From Planifilum fimeticola (GTDB lineage Bacteria > Bacillota > Bacilli > Thermoactinomycetales > DSM-44946): 64,000 nucleotides of DNA. Below are positions 51,900-59,966 of the stretch, piece by piece (within the stretch, counting starts at the first letter, position 1; the number at the start of each line of letters is the position of its first letter). Location of the stretch: positions 124,001 through 188,000 of the forward strand of contig NZ_PVNE01000001.1 of NCBI RefSeq assembly GCF_003001905.1, read 5' to 3'. The position numbers and the translations under genes were made by a program. The notes beneath the pieces were generated by a model. The model was not told the origin of the DNA and did no database searches. It saw only the letters and a list, made by a program, of their open reading frames with translations.

Positions 51900-52931
51900 T
51901 CATAGCTCGACGCTTGCGATCCGCTTATCCTCCGCCGACTGCAGGGCGGCCAAAATGACGCTCAGTGACTTCATCCCCTCTTCCCCGGGAATGAGCGGAG
52001 GCGTCCCGTTGAGAATGCTCTCCAGGAATGCGTCGATCACTCCGCTCTTCGTCTGCCCGCCTTCCTCATTGGTGGCGATGGGCCCCACCCGGTGTTTTTC
52101 CACGTTGCCGTCGGCCCGTTCGACGATCAGCGGATACTCCGGATCGGCTCCGATGCGGATCAACCCCTTTTCACAGTAGAGGACGGTGCTGTTGTCCTCG
52201 CCGGGGACGTGGGTCCAGCTGGCCGCCATGGTACCCATCACTCCATTGGAGGTGCGGAGGATGAACACCGCGTTGTCATCCACGTCCGTATTTTCCTTGT
52301 GGAGCGTATCGACAAAGGCTCCCACCTCGACGATCTCATCCTTGAGCAGCCAGCGAATCAGGTCCACCTTGTGAATGCCCAGATCCCCCAGGGCCCCGAG
52401 AAATGCCCTATCCTTGCGGAAGAACCATCCGCCCTTCCCTTCGACGCTCCAGCTTTCCGGTCCGCCGTGCGCGAAGGCGGTGCGGAAGGTGAGAACGCGC
52501 CCCAGCGTGCCGCTCTCCAAAACCTCCCTCGCCTTGACATGGGGGGGCATCAGCCGCTGGTTGTGGGCGATCATCAGAACCACGCCCCGCTCCTTCGCGG
52601 CCCGGATCATATTCAGCGCCTCTTCCCGGGATGTGGCCATCGGCTTTTCGCACAGGACATGCTTGCCGGACTCGGCGGCGGCGATGGAAATGGGCGCGTG
52701 ATACACGTTGGGAGTGCAGACGCTGACAGCGTCGATGTCCTCCCTCCGAAGCAGCTCCCGATAATCCGTGTAGGCCTCTCCCCCGTACCGGTCGGCGAAG
52801 GCCGCCGCCCTTTCCTCCACCGCGTCACAAAAGGCTGCCAATTCCACTTGCGGATGAGCGGCAAACTCGGGAATGTGCCGATGCTTGGCGATGCTGCCGC
52901 ATCCGATCACCGCAACCCTCACTTTTGCCAT
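51900..52931 (-). CDS. Gfo/Idh/MocA-family oxidoreductase
   Basis: A 343-residue protein of the same family as its downstream neighbour: VAVIGCGSIAKHRHIPEFAA at the start, the KHVLCEKPMA lysine motif and DLGIHKVDLIRWLL in the C-terminal domain. The two are clearly paralogous but divergent, suggesting sequential or alternative substrates, as in inositol or 3-keto-sugar pathways. ATG 52931 follows GGAGGAAAG. Part of the six-gene sugar operon. Confidence 0.9.
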   Translation of the reverse strand: MAKVRVAVIGCGSIAKHRHIPEFAAHPQVELAAFCDAVEERAAAFADRYGGEAYTDYRELLRREDIDAVSVCTPNVYHAPISIAAAESGKHVLCEKPMATSREEALNMIRAAKERGVVLMIAHNQRLMPPHVKAREVLESGTLGRVLTFRTAFAHGGPESWSVEGKGGWFFRKDRAFLGALGDLGIHKVDLIRWLLKDEIVEVGAFVDTLHKENTDVDDNAVFILRTSNGVMGTMAASWTHVPGEDNSTVLYCEKGLIRIGADPEYPLIVERADGNVEKHRVGPIATNEEGGQTKSGVIDAFLESILNGTPPLIPGEEGMKSLSVILAALQSAEDKRIASVEL

Positions 52932-53051
52932 ATCGTCTTTCCTCCTCTGCTGGTTCATATCCTGTTCTGAGGGGGATGCGCCGCCGCGACCGATGAGCGG
53001 CACATCCCTTCCGCCCCGCTCTCTTTCACCGCTTCCGGAACTTCCCGAAAA

Positions 53052-54020
53052 TTACACCCACCACATCTCGCCGAGGGATTCTTCGGGAAGAACCCGTTTC
53101 AGGTTTTCCACCGCCTTGAGGAATCCCTCTTCGATGGACAACAGGGCGTCCTCGTGCTCGATGCTGACCACATAATCGTAGCCGACCAGGCGCAGCGCGC
53201 TCAGAATGTCCGCCCAGGTTTTCAGATCGTGTCCGTACCCCACCGTCCGGAACAACCAGGCGCGCTCCTGCATGTTGGCATAGGATTGCATATCCGTCAG
53301 GCCGTACATGTTTACGTTATCCTGATCGATATAGGTGTCCTTGGCGTGGAAATGGTGAATGGCTCCCTCTTTGCCCAAAATTTTGACCGCGGCCACCGGA
53401 TCGATCCCCTGCCACCACAGATGGCTGGGATCCAGGTTGGCGCCGATCACCTCGCCGACGGCCTCCCGGAGGCGCAGCAGGGTGGCCGGCGTGTGGACGA
53501 GAAACCCTCCGTGCAGCTCCAAACCGATTTTCACGTTGTGATCGGCAGCATATTTTCCCCATTCCTTCCAGTAGGGAATCAGCTTCTCTTCCCACTGCCA
53601 TTTCAAGACTTCCCGATACTCGTTGGGCCAGGGAGCCACCGGCCAGTTGGGGTACTTGGCTCCTTCGTGATCCCCCGGCGTCCCGGAGAAGCAGTTGACC
53701 ACGGGAACCTCCAATTTTTCAGCCAACTGAACGGTTTTTACAAAAGTTTCGTGGGATTGTTGTGCAAACGCTTTATCAGGCGACAAAGGGTTGCCGTGAC
53801 AGCTTAATGCGCTGATCTGCAACCCTTTTTGTGCAACCGTTTGCTTAAATTCTTTCAATTTATTTTCATCAGACAACAGTACGTCGGGATTGCAATGAGC
53901 ATTTCCCGGATAATTCCCGGTCCCCAGCTCCACCGCATCCAGTCCGGCTTCCTTGACGTAATCCAGCATTTCCTCAAAGGGCTTTTGCGCAAACAGAACG
54001 GTGAACACACCCAGTTTCAT
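53052..54020 (-). CDS. sugar phosphate isomerase/epimerase family (TIM barrel)
   Basis: The 322-residue xylose-isomerase-like TIM barrel carries metal ligands in LELHGGF, ANLDPSHLWWQG, HHFHAKDTY and VVSIEHED. It resembles the IolE/IolH/ketose 3-epimerase-type proteins found with Gfo/Idh dehydrogenases. ATG 54020 follows GGGGGAGGAG. It is the first gene of the sugar operon. An internal stretch (about 53750-53880) is more A/T-rich and contains two LacI/cre-like motifs. Confidence 0.88.
   Translation of the reverse strand: MKLGVFTVLFAQKPFEEMLDYVKEAGLDAVELGTGNYPGNAHCNPDVLLSDENKLKEFKQTVAQKGLQISALSCHGNPLSPDKAFAQQSHETFVKTVQLAEKLEVPVVNCFSGTPGDHEGAKYPNWPVAPWPNEYREVLKWQWEEKLIPYWKEWGKYAADHNVKIGLELHGGFLVHTPATLLRLREAVGEVIGANLDPSHLWWQGIDPVAAVKILGKEGAIHHFHAKDTYIDQDNVNMYGLTDMQSYANMQERAWLFRTVGYGHDLKTWADILSALRLVGYDYVVSIEHEDALLSIEEGFLKAVENLKRVLPEESLGEMWWV
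53763..53845. promoter_or_regulatory. two LacI/cre-like motifs inside the isomerase gene
   Basis: TGCAAACGCTTTAT (53763-53776) and TGCAACCGTTTGCT (53832-53845) resemble the LacI-family/CcpA consensus TGNAANCGNTTNCA, with 12 and 13 of 14 positions matching. They lie about 70 bases apart near the 5' end of the operon's first gene. They could give roadblock catabolite repression; chance matches are possible. Confidence 0.35.
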
Positions 54021-54529
54021 CGATCGCTCCTCCCCCTTTGATCAGGTTTTGGCGTTCGTCGCAAGCGGATGAAGCCGCTTTCCAAAGATCCAACAACAAA
54101 CTGCAATCCTTTGAACCGGATCCCTCCCAACCGGCATGTAGTGCGGGAAGATGCTTCGCGTGAATCATACGACAGGATTCCGCGAAATGTCAAACTCTTT
54201 TTTGTCATGAATCGACGATGATTTTGATGAAAACGCAAATCATTTTGAGAGGGCTGCCCGACGAGAGCGGTTTTGCTTCCGAGCGCCTCTCGAACGCCTC
54301 TTTTTTGAAAGGGATTACACATTTTTAGAATATCCCACCCTCCGCGGGGACACAAGACTGAAAAGTTTGTCAAAATCTTCCCTGGGACGTCCCAGCCCAC
54401 ATACCTTTTGCCCTCTTTTCCATTTCCCGCTACAATGGGGGATGATCCCTTCGGGACTTTTCGCATCGGCCATTGCGGCCTTCCATTGCCGCATATTGCC
54501 GATGAAACGGAACGGAGGACGAACGAAGC
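54021..54529. other. divergent intergenic region between the sugar operon and trmB
   Basis: About 500 bases, A/T-richer in the middle (54180-54400). It must contain the leftward promoter for the sugar operon and the rightward promoter for trmB. I could not assign reliable -35/-10 pairs. No gene encoding a regulator is present. Confidence 0.5.
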
Positions 54530-55261
54530 ATGAGACTCAGAAGAAACCCCCGCGCCAAAGAGCTGGTCAGCCGCCATCCCCGGGTCGTCGGCGAGCCGGA
54601 ACGGATCCGGGGAAAGTGGCGCACCTATTTTGGCAATGACAATCCGATTCACGTGGAGCTGGGGACGGGAAAAGGGCGCTTTCTCTCGGTCGTTTGCGGT
54701 CTCAAACCGGCCGTCAACTGGATCGGGGTCGAACGGATCGAGGAAGTGCTGTTGACGGCCTTGAAAAAGTCGGACGAAGCGGAATGCGACAACCTCCGCT
54801 TCTTGTGGACGGACGTCGCCCGTCTCGCCGAGATCTTCGCCCCGGGTGAAGTGGATCGCCTTTATCTCCACTTCAGCGATCCCTGGCCCAAGCGCCGGCA
54901 TGCCAAGCGCCGGCTGACCCATCGGCGGTTCCTCGCCCTGTACCGGCAGGTACTCAAGCCCGGCGGCCACCTCCTGCTGAAGACGGACAGCCGGGATTTG
55001 TACCAGTTCACGCTGGAGGAGCTGGAAGACTCCCGCTTCCGCGTGCTGGAAAAGAGCGAAGACCTGCACCGAAGTCCCTATGCCGAAGAGAACATCATGA
55101 CCGAGTACGAAGAAAAATTCGTCTCGGCGGGCCTTCCGATCTACTATGTGTTGGCGGAACCCCTCCCCCTGGATGACGATCCGTCGAAAGGGGATGCCCC
55201 GGAAACATCACCGGAGGACTCGAAGGGCTTCCGGCATTCCGCTTCCCCGAAGCTTCTCTGA
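54530..55261 (+). CDS. trmB: tRNA (guanine-N7-)-methyltransferase
   Basis: This 243-residue SAM-dependent enzyme makes m7G46 in tRNA. The SAM loop reads HVELGTGKGRFL, followed by NWIGVERIEEV and the signature LHFSDPWPKRRHAKRRL. It ends with a non-conserved acidic tail of about 30 residues (PLDDDPSKGDAPETSPEDSK), longer than usual. ATG 54530 follows GGAGGA at ten bases. Located upstream of rpsD, which has its own promoter. Confidence 0.93.
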   Translation: MRLRRNPRAKELVSRHPRVVGEPERIRGKWRTYFGNDNPIHVELGTGKGRFLSVVCGLKPAVNWIGVERIEEVLLTALKKSDEAECDNLRFLWTDVARLAEIFAPGEVDRLYLHFSDPWPKRRHAKRRLTHRRFLALYRQVLKPGGHLLLKTDSRDLYQFTLEELEDSRFRVLEKSEDLHRSPYAEENIMTEYEEKFVSAGLPIYYVLAEPLPLDDDPSKGDAPETSPEDSKGFRHSASPKLL

Positions 55262-55281
55262 GGCGCCCTTGACGCAAGGCG

Positions 55282-55309
55282 TTGACTTTTCCCGCCCGAG
55301 CCTTATAAT
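55282..55309 (+). promoter_or_regulatory. sigma-A promoter of rpsD
   Basis: TTGACT (55282-55287), 16-base spacer, TATAAT (55304-55309, perfect). Transcription would begin near 55316. Confidence 0.8.
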
Positions 55310-55315
55310 ATTGAT

Positions 55316-55521
55316 TTGTATGGCTCAAAGACCCACTCCTAGGGGACTTGAGGATGGCTTTGCAAAGGATAGGTGATGGATCACCCTCACTGGTTCCGCC
55401 CCGATGGCAGAGCCGTCGGGTGTCCCGCTTTTCGCCGCCATCCGGAAAGCGCGGGCAAGTTTCAGCGGACCAGCCACCCTGTCATTTGCAATCACGCAAA
55501 TGATGAAAGGAGTCAAATTTC
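55316..55521 (+). promoter_or_regulatory. probable S4-binding autoregulatory leader of rpsD
   Basis: About 200 untranslated bases precede rpsD. In Bacilli rpsD is preceded by a leader RNA that S4 binds to shut off its own translation. Here the last part folds as ATTTGC-AATCAC-GCAAAT immediately before the AAAGGAG ribosome binding site, which could be masked. Assignment rests on position, length and the sequestering hairpin. Confidence 0.55.
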
Positions 55522-56121
55522 ATGGCACGTTACACTGGACCGCGTTGGAAATTGAGCCGCCGCCTCGGCATCTCCCTTTCCGGTACGGGAAAGGAGCTGA
55601 AGCGTCCGTATCCCCCGGGGCAGCACGGTCCCGGACAGCGGCGCAAACTGAGTGAATACGGTCTCCAACTTCAGGAGAAGCAGAAAATCCGCTTCATGTA
55701 CGGCGTAAGCGAAAAACAGCTCCGCAACCTGTATGTCCGATCCGGCAAGTTGAAGGGTGTCCACGGGGAAAACCTGCTGAAGCTTTTGGAATCCCGCCTG
55801 GACAACCTGGTTTACCGCATCGGCTTCGCCCGCACCCGTCCGCAGGCCCGTCAGCTGGTCGTTCACGGCCATATCACCGTGAACGGGAAAAAGGTGGACC
55901 GTCCCTCCTACCAGGTAAAACCGGGCGATGTGATCGGGCTTCGGGAAAAGAGCCGGGATCTCGCCATCGTGAAGGAAGCCCTGGAAGATCGGGACTATCT
56001 CCCCGACTACCTGACCTACGACGAAAACAAGATGGAGGGTACGTATACCCGCCTGCCGGAACGGGAAGAACTGCCGGCGGAGATCAACGAAACGCTGGTC
56101 ATCGAGTACTACTCGCGTTAA
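55522..56121 (+). CDS. rpsD: 30S ribosomal protein S4 (uS4)
   Basis: The 199-residue protein begins [19 protein letters not shown] and has the S4 RNA-binding domain around [20 protein letters not shown] and [20 protein letters not shown]. The N-terminal zinc-binding cysteines of the C+ form are absent, so this is the zinc-independent (C-) type. S4 is a primary 16S rRNA assembly protein. ATG 55522 follows AAAGGAG. It is monocistronic, with its own promoter, leader and terminator. Confidence 0.97.
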   Translation: MARYTGPRWKLSRRLGISLSGTGKELKRPYPPGQHGPGQRRKLSEYGLQLQEKQKIRFMYGVSEKQLRNLYVRSGKLKGVHGENLLKLLESRLDNLVYRIGFARTRPQARQLVVHGHITVNGKKVDRPSYQVKPGDVIGLREKSRDLAIVKEALEDRDYLPDYLTYDENKMEGTYTRLPEREELPAEINETLVIEYYSR

Positions 56122-56148
56122 AATGCGATATGCGGCTTCTGGAAAAGA

Positions 56149-56185
56149 AATCCGCCGACCCGAACGGGTCGGCGGATTGTTGTTT
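56149..56185. terminator. bidirectional terminator between rpsD and the peptide operon
   Basis: A perfect 14-bp stem AATCCGCCGACCCG/CGGGTCGGCGGATT with a 2-base loop and T-rich tails on both strands. It ends rpsD rightward and the DUF1028 gene leftward. Confidence 0.9.
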
Positions 56186-56194
56186 TCCCGCCCA

Positions 56195-56968
56195 TCAATG
56201 TGCCTCCCCCGACTGACGGGCCGAAGGGCCGTCTCCCCCGCGTCGTCCCGATATTTTCGCACCCGGTTCCGGAAAGGAAGCGGAAAGAGGCGGTGAAGAT
56301 TTCGGAAAGGGCACTCCCTTCCGGACGGACTCGACCCACTCCTCGTAGCGGTCGATGAGAAGCCCTTTGTTTTCCCGGTAAATGCGCTCCAGTTCGAAGA
56401 CCGGATCCGGGTGGTGATCCACCCGGAAGTCGACGTAGGGAAAATCGGCCAGCGCCACGACCCGAACAGCAGCGGATCGTTTCCCCCGCCGGTCCCCTCC
56501 ATGCAGATCCCCGGCGATCAGGGCGGCGAGAAGCCGTTCCGCCAAGGGGCCCACGCTTTTCCTGAACGCTTCGGCCATGGCGGAAAGAACGCTCTCCGTC
56601 GCCAGACAGTTTCCGACGACGGCAAACTCCTCCCCCGACAGGTGTCCCCTCGCATGATCATTGTCCGCCCCGGTATGGACGGCTACCGTTCCGTTGCGGT
56701 CGATGATGGCCAGTTGCCGCAATTCCCGGCCGGGATCCCGAAAGAGAAGCCTTTCCAGTACTTCCCCGCTGCACATTCCCCGCTCCAGCATCTCCATGCC
56801 GTGAAGGCCGAAGGAGGGGTTGACCCATCCCTGAATCACCATCGCGCCCACACCGGACCGGACATAGGGAGCGTAGGCGCCCACCCCCGGAAAATGGGAA
56901 GCCACCGCGGCACCGAAGCGGCCGGTTTCCCTGCAGCGGGCGATCACGGAAAAGGTGTGGAGGAGCAT
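56195..56968 (-). CDS. DUF1028 family protein (Ntn-hydrolase-like)
   Basis: The 257-residue protein matches DUF1028: HTFSVIARCRETGRFGAAVA at the start, then QGWVNPSFGLHGMEMLERG and the conserved VVGNCLATESVLSAM. The fold is that of an Ntn hydrolase, and members probably cleave an amide bond; substrates are unknown. The C-terminal ~45 residues are Pro/Ser/Gly-rich and non-conserved. ATG 56968 has GGGGTG seven bases upstream. It is the last gene of the leftward peptide ABC operon, which hints at hydrolysis of an imported peptide-like compound. Confidence 0.85.
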   Translation of the reverse strand: MLLHTFSVIARCRETGRFGAAVASHFPGVGAYAPYVRSGVGAMVIQGWVNPSFGLHGMEMLERGMCSGEVLERLLFRDPGRELRQLAIIDRNGTVAVHTGADNDHARGHLSGEEFAVVGNCLATESVLSAMAEAFRKSVGPLAERLLAALIAGDLHGGDRRGKRSAAVRVVALADFPYVDFRVDHHPDPVFELERIYRENKGLLIDRYEEWVESVRKGVPFPKSSPPLSASFPEPGAKISGRRGGDGPSARQSGEAH

Positions 56969-57063
56969 ACGGCATCACCCCGAATCAGGCGACAAGCATC
57001 GGTGAAAACCTCCTTCTCGGTTTATGAATATGCCGAATCCTCCGCAGAGGGAAGGGTGCAAAA

Positions 57064-58029
57064 TCAATCTTCTTCCGCCAACCAGCAGGAGACCCGGTGC
57101 CCGCCGACGAGCCGAAGGGGCGGCCGGTCGATCCGGCAACGCTCCACTACGTGCGGACAGCGATCGGAAAAGGGACAACCCGGCGGAAGCTCCGAAAGGT
57201 CGGGCGGCTGGCCGGGAATCGGGGTCAGGTCTTTTCCTCCCTCCGGCTTGGGAAGAGAAGCCAGCAGGCCCCGGGTGTAGGGATGGCGGGGTGCGGCAAA
57301 CAGCGATTTGACGGGGGCCTGCTCCACAATCTTTCCGGCGTACATCACCGAGACGGTGTCACAGGTTTCCGCCACCACGCCGAGATCGTGGGTGATCAGG
57401 AGGATCGCCGCTCCTGTCTGCTCCCGAAGATCCTTCATCAAATCCAGAATCTGCGCCTGGATGGTGACATCCAGCGCTGTGGTCGGCTCATCGGCGATCA
57501 ACAATTCCGGTTGGCCGATGAACGCCGCGGCAATGACGCTCCGCTGGCGCATCCCGCCGCTGAACTGATGGGGATATTGCTTCGCCCGCACTTCCGGAGA
57601 AGAGATCCCCACCTTTCCCAACATCTCCACCGCCGCAGACCAGGCGGCGGAGCGGCTCATCTTCCGGTGAAGTTCGAGGACTTCGCCCACCTGCCTGCCG
57701 ACCCGGTGTGACGGATTGAGGGAGGTCATGGGATCCTGCAGAACCATGGAGATTTCATTGCCGCGGATCCGGCACCATTCCTCCTCGCTCTTCTCCAGCA
57801 GATTTTCCCCTTTGAATAAAATTTCCCCCTCCACCCGTTCGCCGGCTTTTCGGCCGATAAGGCCCATGATCGCCTGGGCCGTCACGCTCTTTCCGCATCC
57901 CGATTCACCGACCAGGGCCATCATTTCCCCTTTCCTCACCCGGAGGTCCACCCCGTCAACGGCCTTCACCGTCCCCCGGCGGGTGTCAAAAGAGCACCGG
58001 AGTCCTTTTACCTTCAGAATCGCATCCAC
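57064..58029 (-). CDS. oligopeptide/dipeptide ABC transporter ATP-binding protein (OppD/DppD type)
   Basis: This 321-residue ATPase has Walker [12 protein letters not shown], the signature [12 protein letters not shown], Walker [13 protein letters not shown], and the C-terminal oligopeptide/dipeptide domain with [14 protein letters not shown] (potential iron-sulfur or zinc cysteines). The GTG at 58029 has AAGGGGG eight bases upstream. It powers the OppB/OppC permeases encoded just upstream. A second ATPase (OppF/DppF) is missing, so either this works as a homodimer or its partner is elsewhere. Confidence 0.92.
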   Translation of the reverse strand: MDAILKVKGLRCSFDTRRGTVKAVDGVDLRVRKGEMMALVGESGCGKSVTAQAIMGLIGRKAGERVEGEILFKGENLLEKSEEEWCRIRGNEISMVLQDPMTSLNPSHRVGRQVGEVLELHRKMSRSAAWSAAVEMLGKVGISSPEVRAKQYPHQFSGGMRQRSVIAAAFIGQPELLIADEPTTALDVTIQAQILDLMKDLREQTGAAILLITHDLGVVAETCDTVSVMYAGKIVEQAPVKSLFAAPRHPYTRGLLASLPKPEGGKDLTPIPGQPPDLSELPPGCPFSDRCPHVVERCRIDRPPLRLVGGHRVSCWLAEED

Positions 58030-58058
58030 CGGCGCATCCCCCTTTTGTGATCGGTGCG

Positions 58059-58898
58059 TCACAGGCGCTCCCCCCTCAGCCGGGGATCCAGGGCGTCCCG
58101 CAGACCGTCTCCCAGCACGTTGAACCCCAACACCGCCAACGTGATGGCCAATCCCGGAAACACGGCGATCCACCACGCGGCTTCCATCCAATCTTTCCCT
58201 TCATTCAGCATGATCCCCCAGGACGGGGTATCCGGCTCCACCCCGAGACCGATGAAGCTCAGGGCCGCTTCGGCAAGGATGGCAAAGGCGAGGGAAAGGG
58301 TGGTCTGGACGATGATGGGCGCCATCACGTTGGGCAGGATGTGCCGCCGGAGAACAGTCAGCCGGCCGGCGCCGAGAACCCGCGCCGCATCGATGAAGAG
58401 GGATCCCTTGATCTCCAACACCGCTCCACGGGTGATCCGGGCGAAGATCGGAGTGTAGACGATACCGATGGCGATCATCACATTGGTCAGGCTGGCTCCG
58501 AGAACCGCCATGATCACCAGGGCCAGCAAGATGTCCGGAAAGGAGAACAGGACATCGATCACCCGCGACAGGGCCGCATCCACCCACCGTCCGCTATAAC
58601 CTGCCAACGCTCCGATCAACACCCCCGCCGTGAGGGCGATGCCGACGGAAATGAATCCCACCTTGAAGGAAATTCGGGCGCCGTGCAGCAACCGGCTCAG
58701 CACATCCCGGCCGAAGGAATCGGTGCCCAACGGGTGTTCCGCCGACGGGGGACTCAAAACGGCGCTTTCATCGATCCGATAGGGATCGTACGGGGCGATG
58801 AGCGGGGCAAACAGCGCCATCAGCATAAAGAGCAGGATCAGGACCAGTCCGGCCAGAGCCAGCCGGTTTTGGCGCAAGCGCAACCCGATCTCCCGCAT
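58059..58898 (-). CDS. peptide ABC transporter permease, OppC/DppC type
   Basis: A 279-residue permease with an N-terminal helix and OppC_N region (APLIAPYDPYRIDE, HPLGTDSFGRDVLSRLLHG) and the five-helix core with the coupling loop FIDAARVLGAGRLTVLRRHILPN. ATG 58898 follows AGGAGGGAG. It lies 30 bases upstream of the ATPase gene and 32 downstream of the OppB gene. Substrate is presumably di- or oligopeptides. Confidence 0.93.
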   Translation of the reverse strand: MREIGLRLRQNRLALAGLVLILLFMLMALFAPLIAPYDPYRIDESAVLSPPSAEHPLGTDSFGRDVLSRLLHGARISFKVGFISVGIALTAGVLIGALAGYSGRWVDAALSRVIDVLFSFPDILLALVIMAVLGASLTNVMIAIGIVYTPIFARITRGAVLEIKGSLFIDAARVLGAGRLTVLRRHILPNVMAPIIVQTTLSLAFAILAEAALSFIGLGVEPDTPSWGIMLNEGKDWMEAAWWIAVFPGLAITLAVLGFNVLGDGLRDALDPRLRGERL

Positions 58899-58930
58899 GA
58901 TCTCCCTCCTTTCGACAAATCGCAGCGCTG

Positions 58931-59875
58931 TCAATACCGGATCCGCGGATGGATCAGGGTGTACAGCAGATCGACCAGCAGATTGATCACCACGAAAGAG
59001 ACGGCGATAAACAGGATGCTGCCCTGCAGCAGCGCGTAATCGCGGTTGGTGATCGCCTGCAAGACCAGCTGACCCACGCCGGGCAGGGAAAAGATCTGCT
59101 CGATCACCACCGAGCCTCCGAGGAGATACCCGACCTGGATGCCGAGAACCGTCACCACCGGGATCAGGGCGTTCCGCAAGGCGTGGCGCCGAACGACGAT
59201 CCGCTCCGGCGCCCCCTTGATCCGGGCCATCTTGATATATTCCTGATCCAGCACCTCCAGCATCGACGAACGGGTAATGCGCATCACCACCGCCGCCACG
59301 GCGGTCCCCAAGGCGATTCCGGGCATGGCCATCGTCTGCAGATTTCCGAGGGGATCCTCCCAGATCGGAACGTACCCTCCGGAGGGAAACCACCCCCATT
59401 TGAGCGAAAACAGGAGAATCAGCAGCGTTCCGAGCCAAAACCCCGGTATGGAAATCCCCGAAAGGCCGAAGAGGGTCGCCAGATAATCCACCCAGCGGTT
59501 TCGCCGAACCGCCGCCCGAATGCCCAGGGGAATGCCGACGGCCAGGGCGAACAGCACACTGATCGCCGTCAATTCCAGCGTGACCGGAAGGCGCTCGAGG
59601 ATCGCCGCCAGGACCGGCTGGCCGGTGAAGGTGGAATGGCCGAAATCCCCCCTCATCAGGTTGGAGACCCATAAGGCATACTGTATGTGAACCGGCCGGT
59701 CCAACCCGTACTTCTCCCGCAGCATCTGCGCCTGTTCCTCGTTGTACTGGGCACCCAGCATCACCGTGACCGTATCCCCGGGAACCAGGCGGACCAACAG
59801 AAAGACGAGAACGGAGATGCCGAACAGCACCGGGACTGACAAGGCCAATCGCTTCAAAAGGTACTTCGCCAACAT
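58931..59875 (-). CDS. peptide ABC transporter permease, OppB/DppB type
   Basis: The 314-residue six-helix permease starts MMLAKYLLKRLALSVPVLFG and carries VRLVPGDTVTVMLGAQ and the EAA-like loop EYIKMARIKGAPERIVVRRHALRNALIP. The ATG at 59875 (or TTG 59872) follows GGGAGGG. The upstream binding-protein gene is separated by a hairpin with a U-tract that should reduce read-through, giving more binding protein than permease. Confidence 0.93.
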   Translation of the reverse strand: MLAKYLLKRLALSVPVLFGISVLVFLLVRLVPGDTVTVMLGAQYNEEQAQMLREKYGLDRPVHIQYALWVSNLMRGDFGHSTFTGQPVLAAILERLPVTLELTAISVLFALAVGIPLGIRAAVRRNRWVDYLATLFGLSGISIPGFWLGTLLILLFSLKWGWFPSGGYVPIWEDPLGNLQTMAMPGIALGTAVAAVVMRITRSSMLEVLDQEYIKMARIKGAPERIVVRRHALRNALIPVVTVLGIQVGYLLGGSVVIEQIFSLPGVGQLVLQAITNRDYALLQGSILFIAVSFVVINLLVDLLYTLIHPRIRY

Positions 59876-59911
59876 CATCCCTCCCGGATCCGCGTCGTGC
59901 CCCATCCATCC

Positions 59912-59955
59912 AAAAAAGAGGATCAACCGCCGAAGTAAGGTTCGACGGTTGATCC
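59912..59955 (-). terminator. intercistronic (attenuating) terminator
   Basis: On the minus strand GGATCAACCG/CGGTTGATCC is followed by TCTTTTTTGG, 12 bases after the binding-protein stop and before oppB. Partial termination here is the common way to set the ratio of binding protein to permease. Confidence 0.8.
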
Positions 59956-59966
59956 CCAACCGTCCA

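Noticed and set aside
58059-59909. A 616-residue frame covering both peptide permeases
   Set aside because: The first half is an alternative frame of oppB; OppC has its own ATG and AGGAGGG at 58898.
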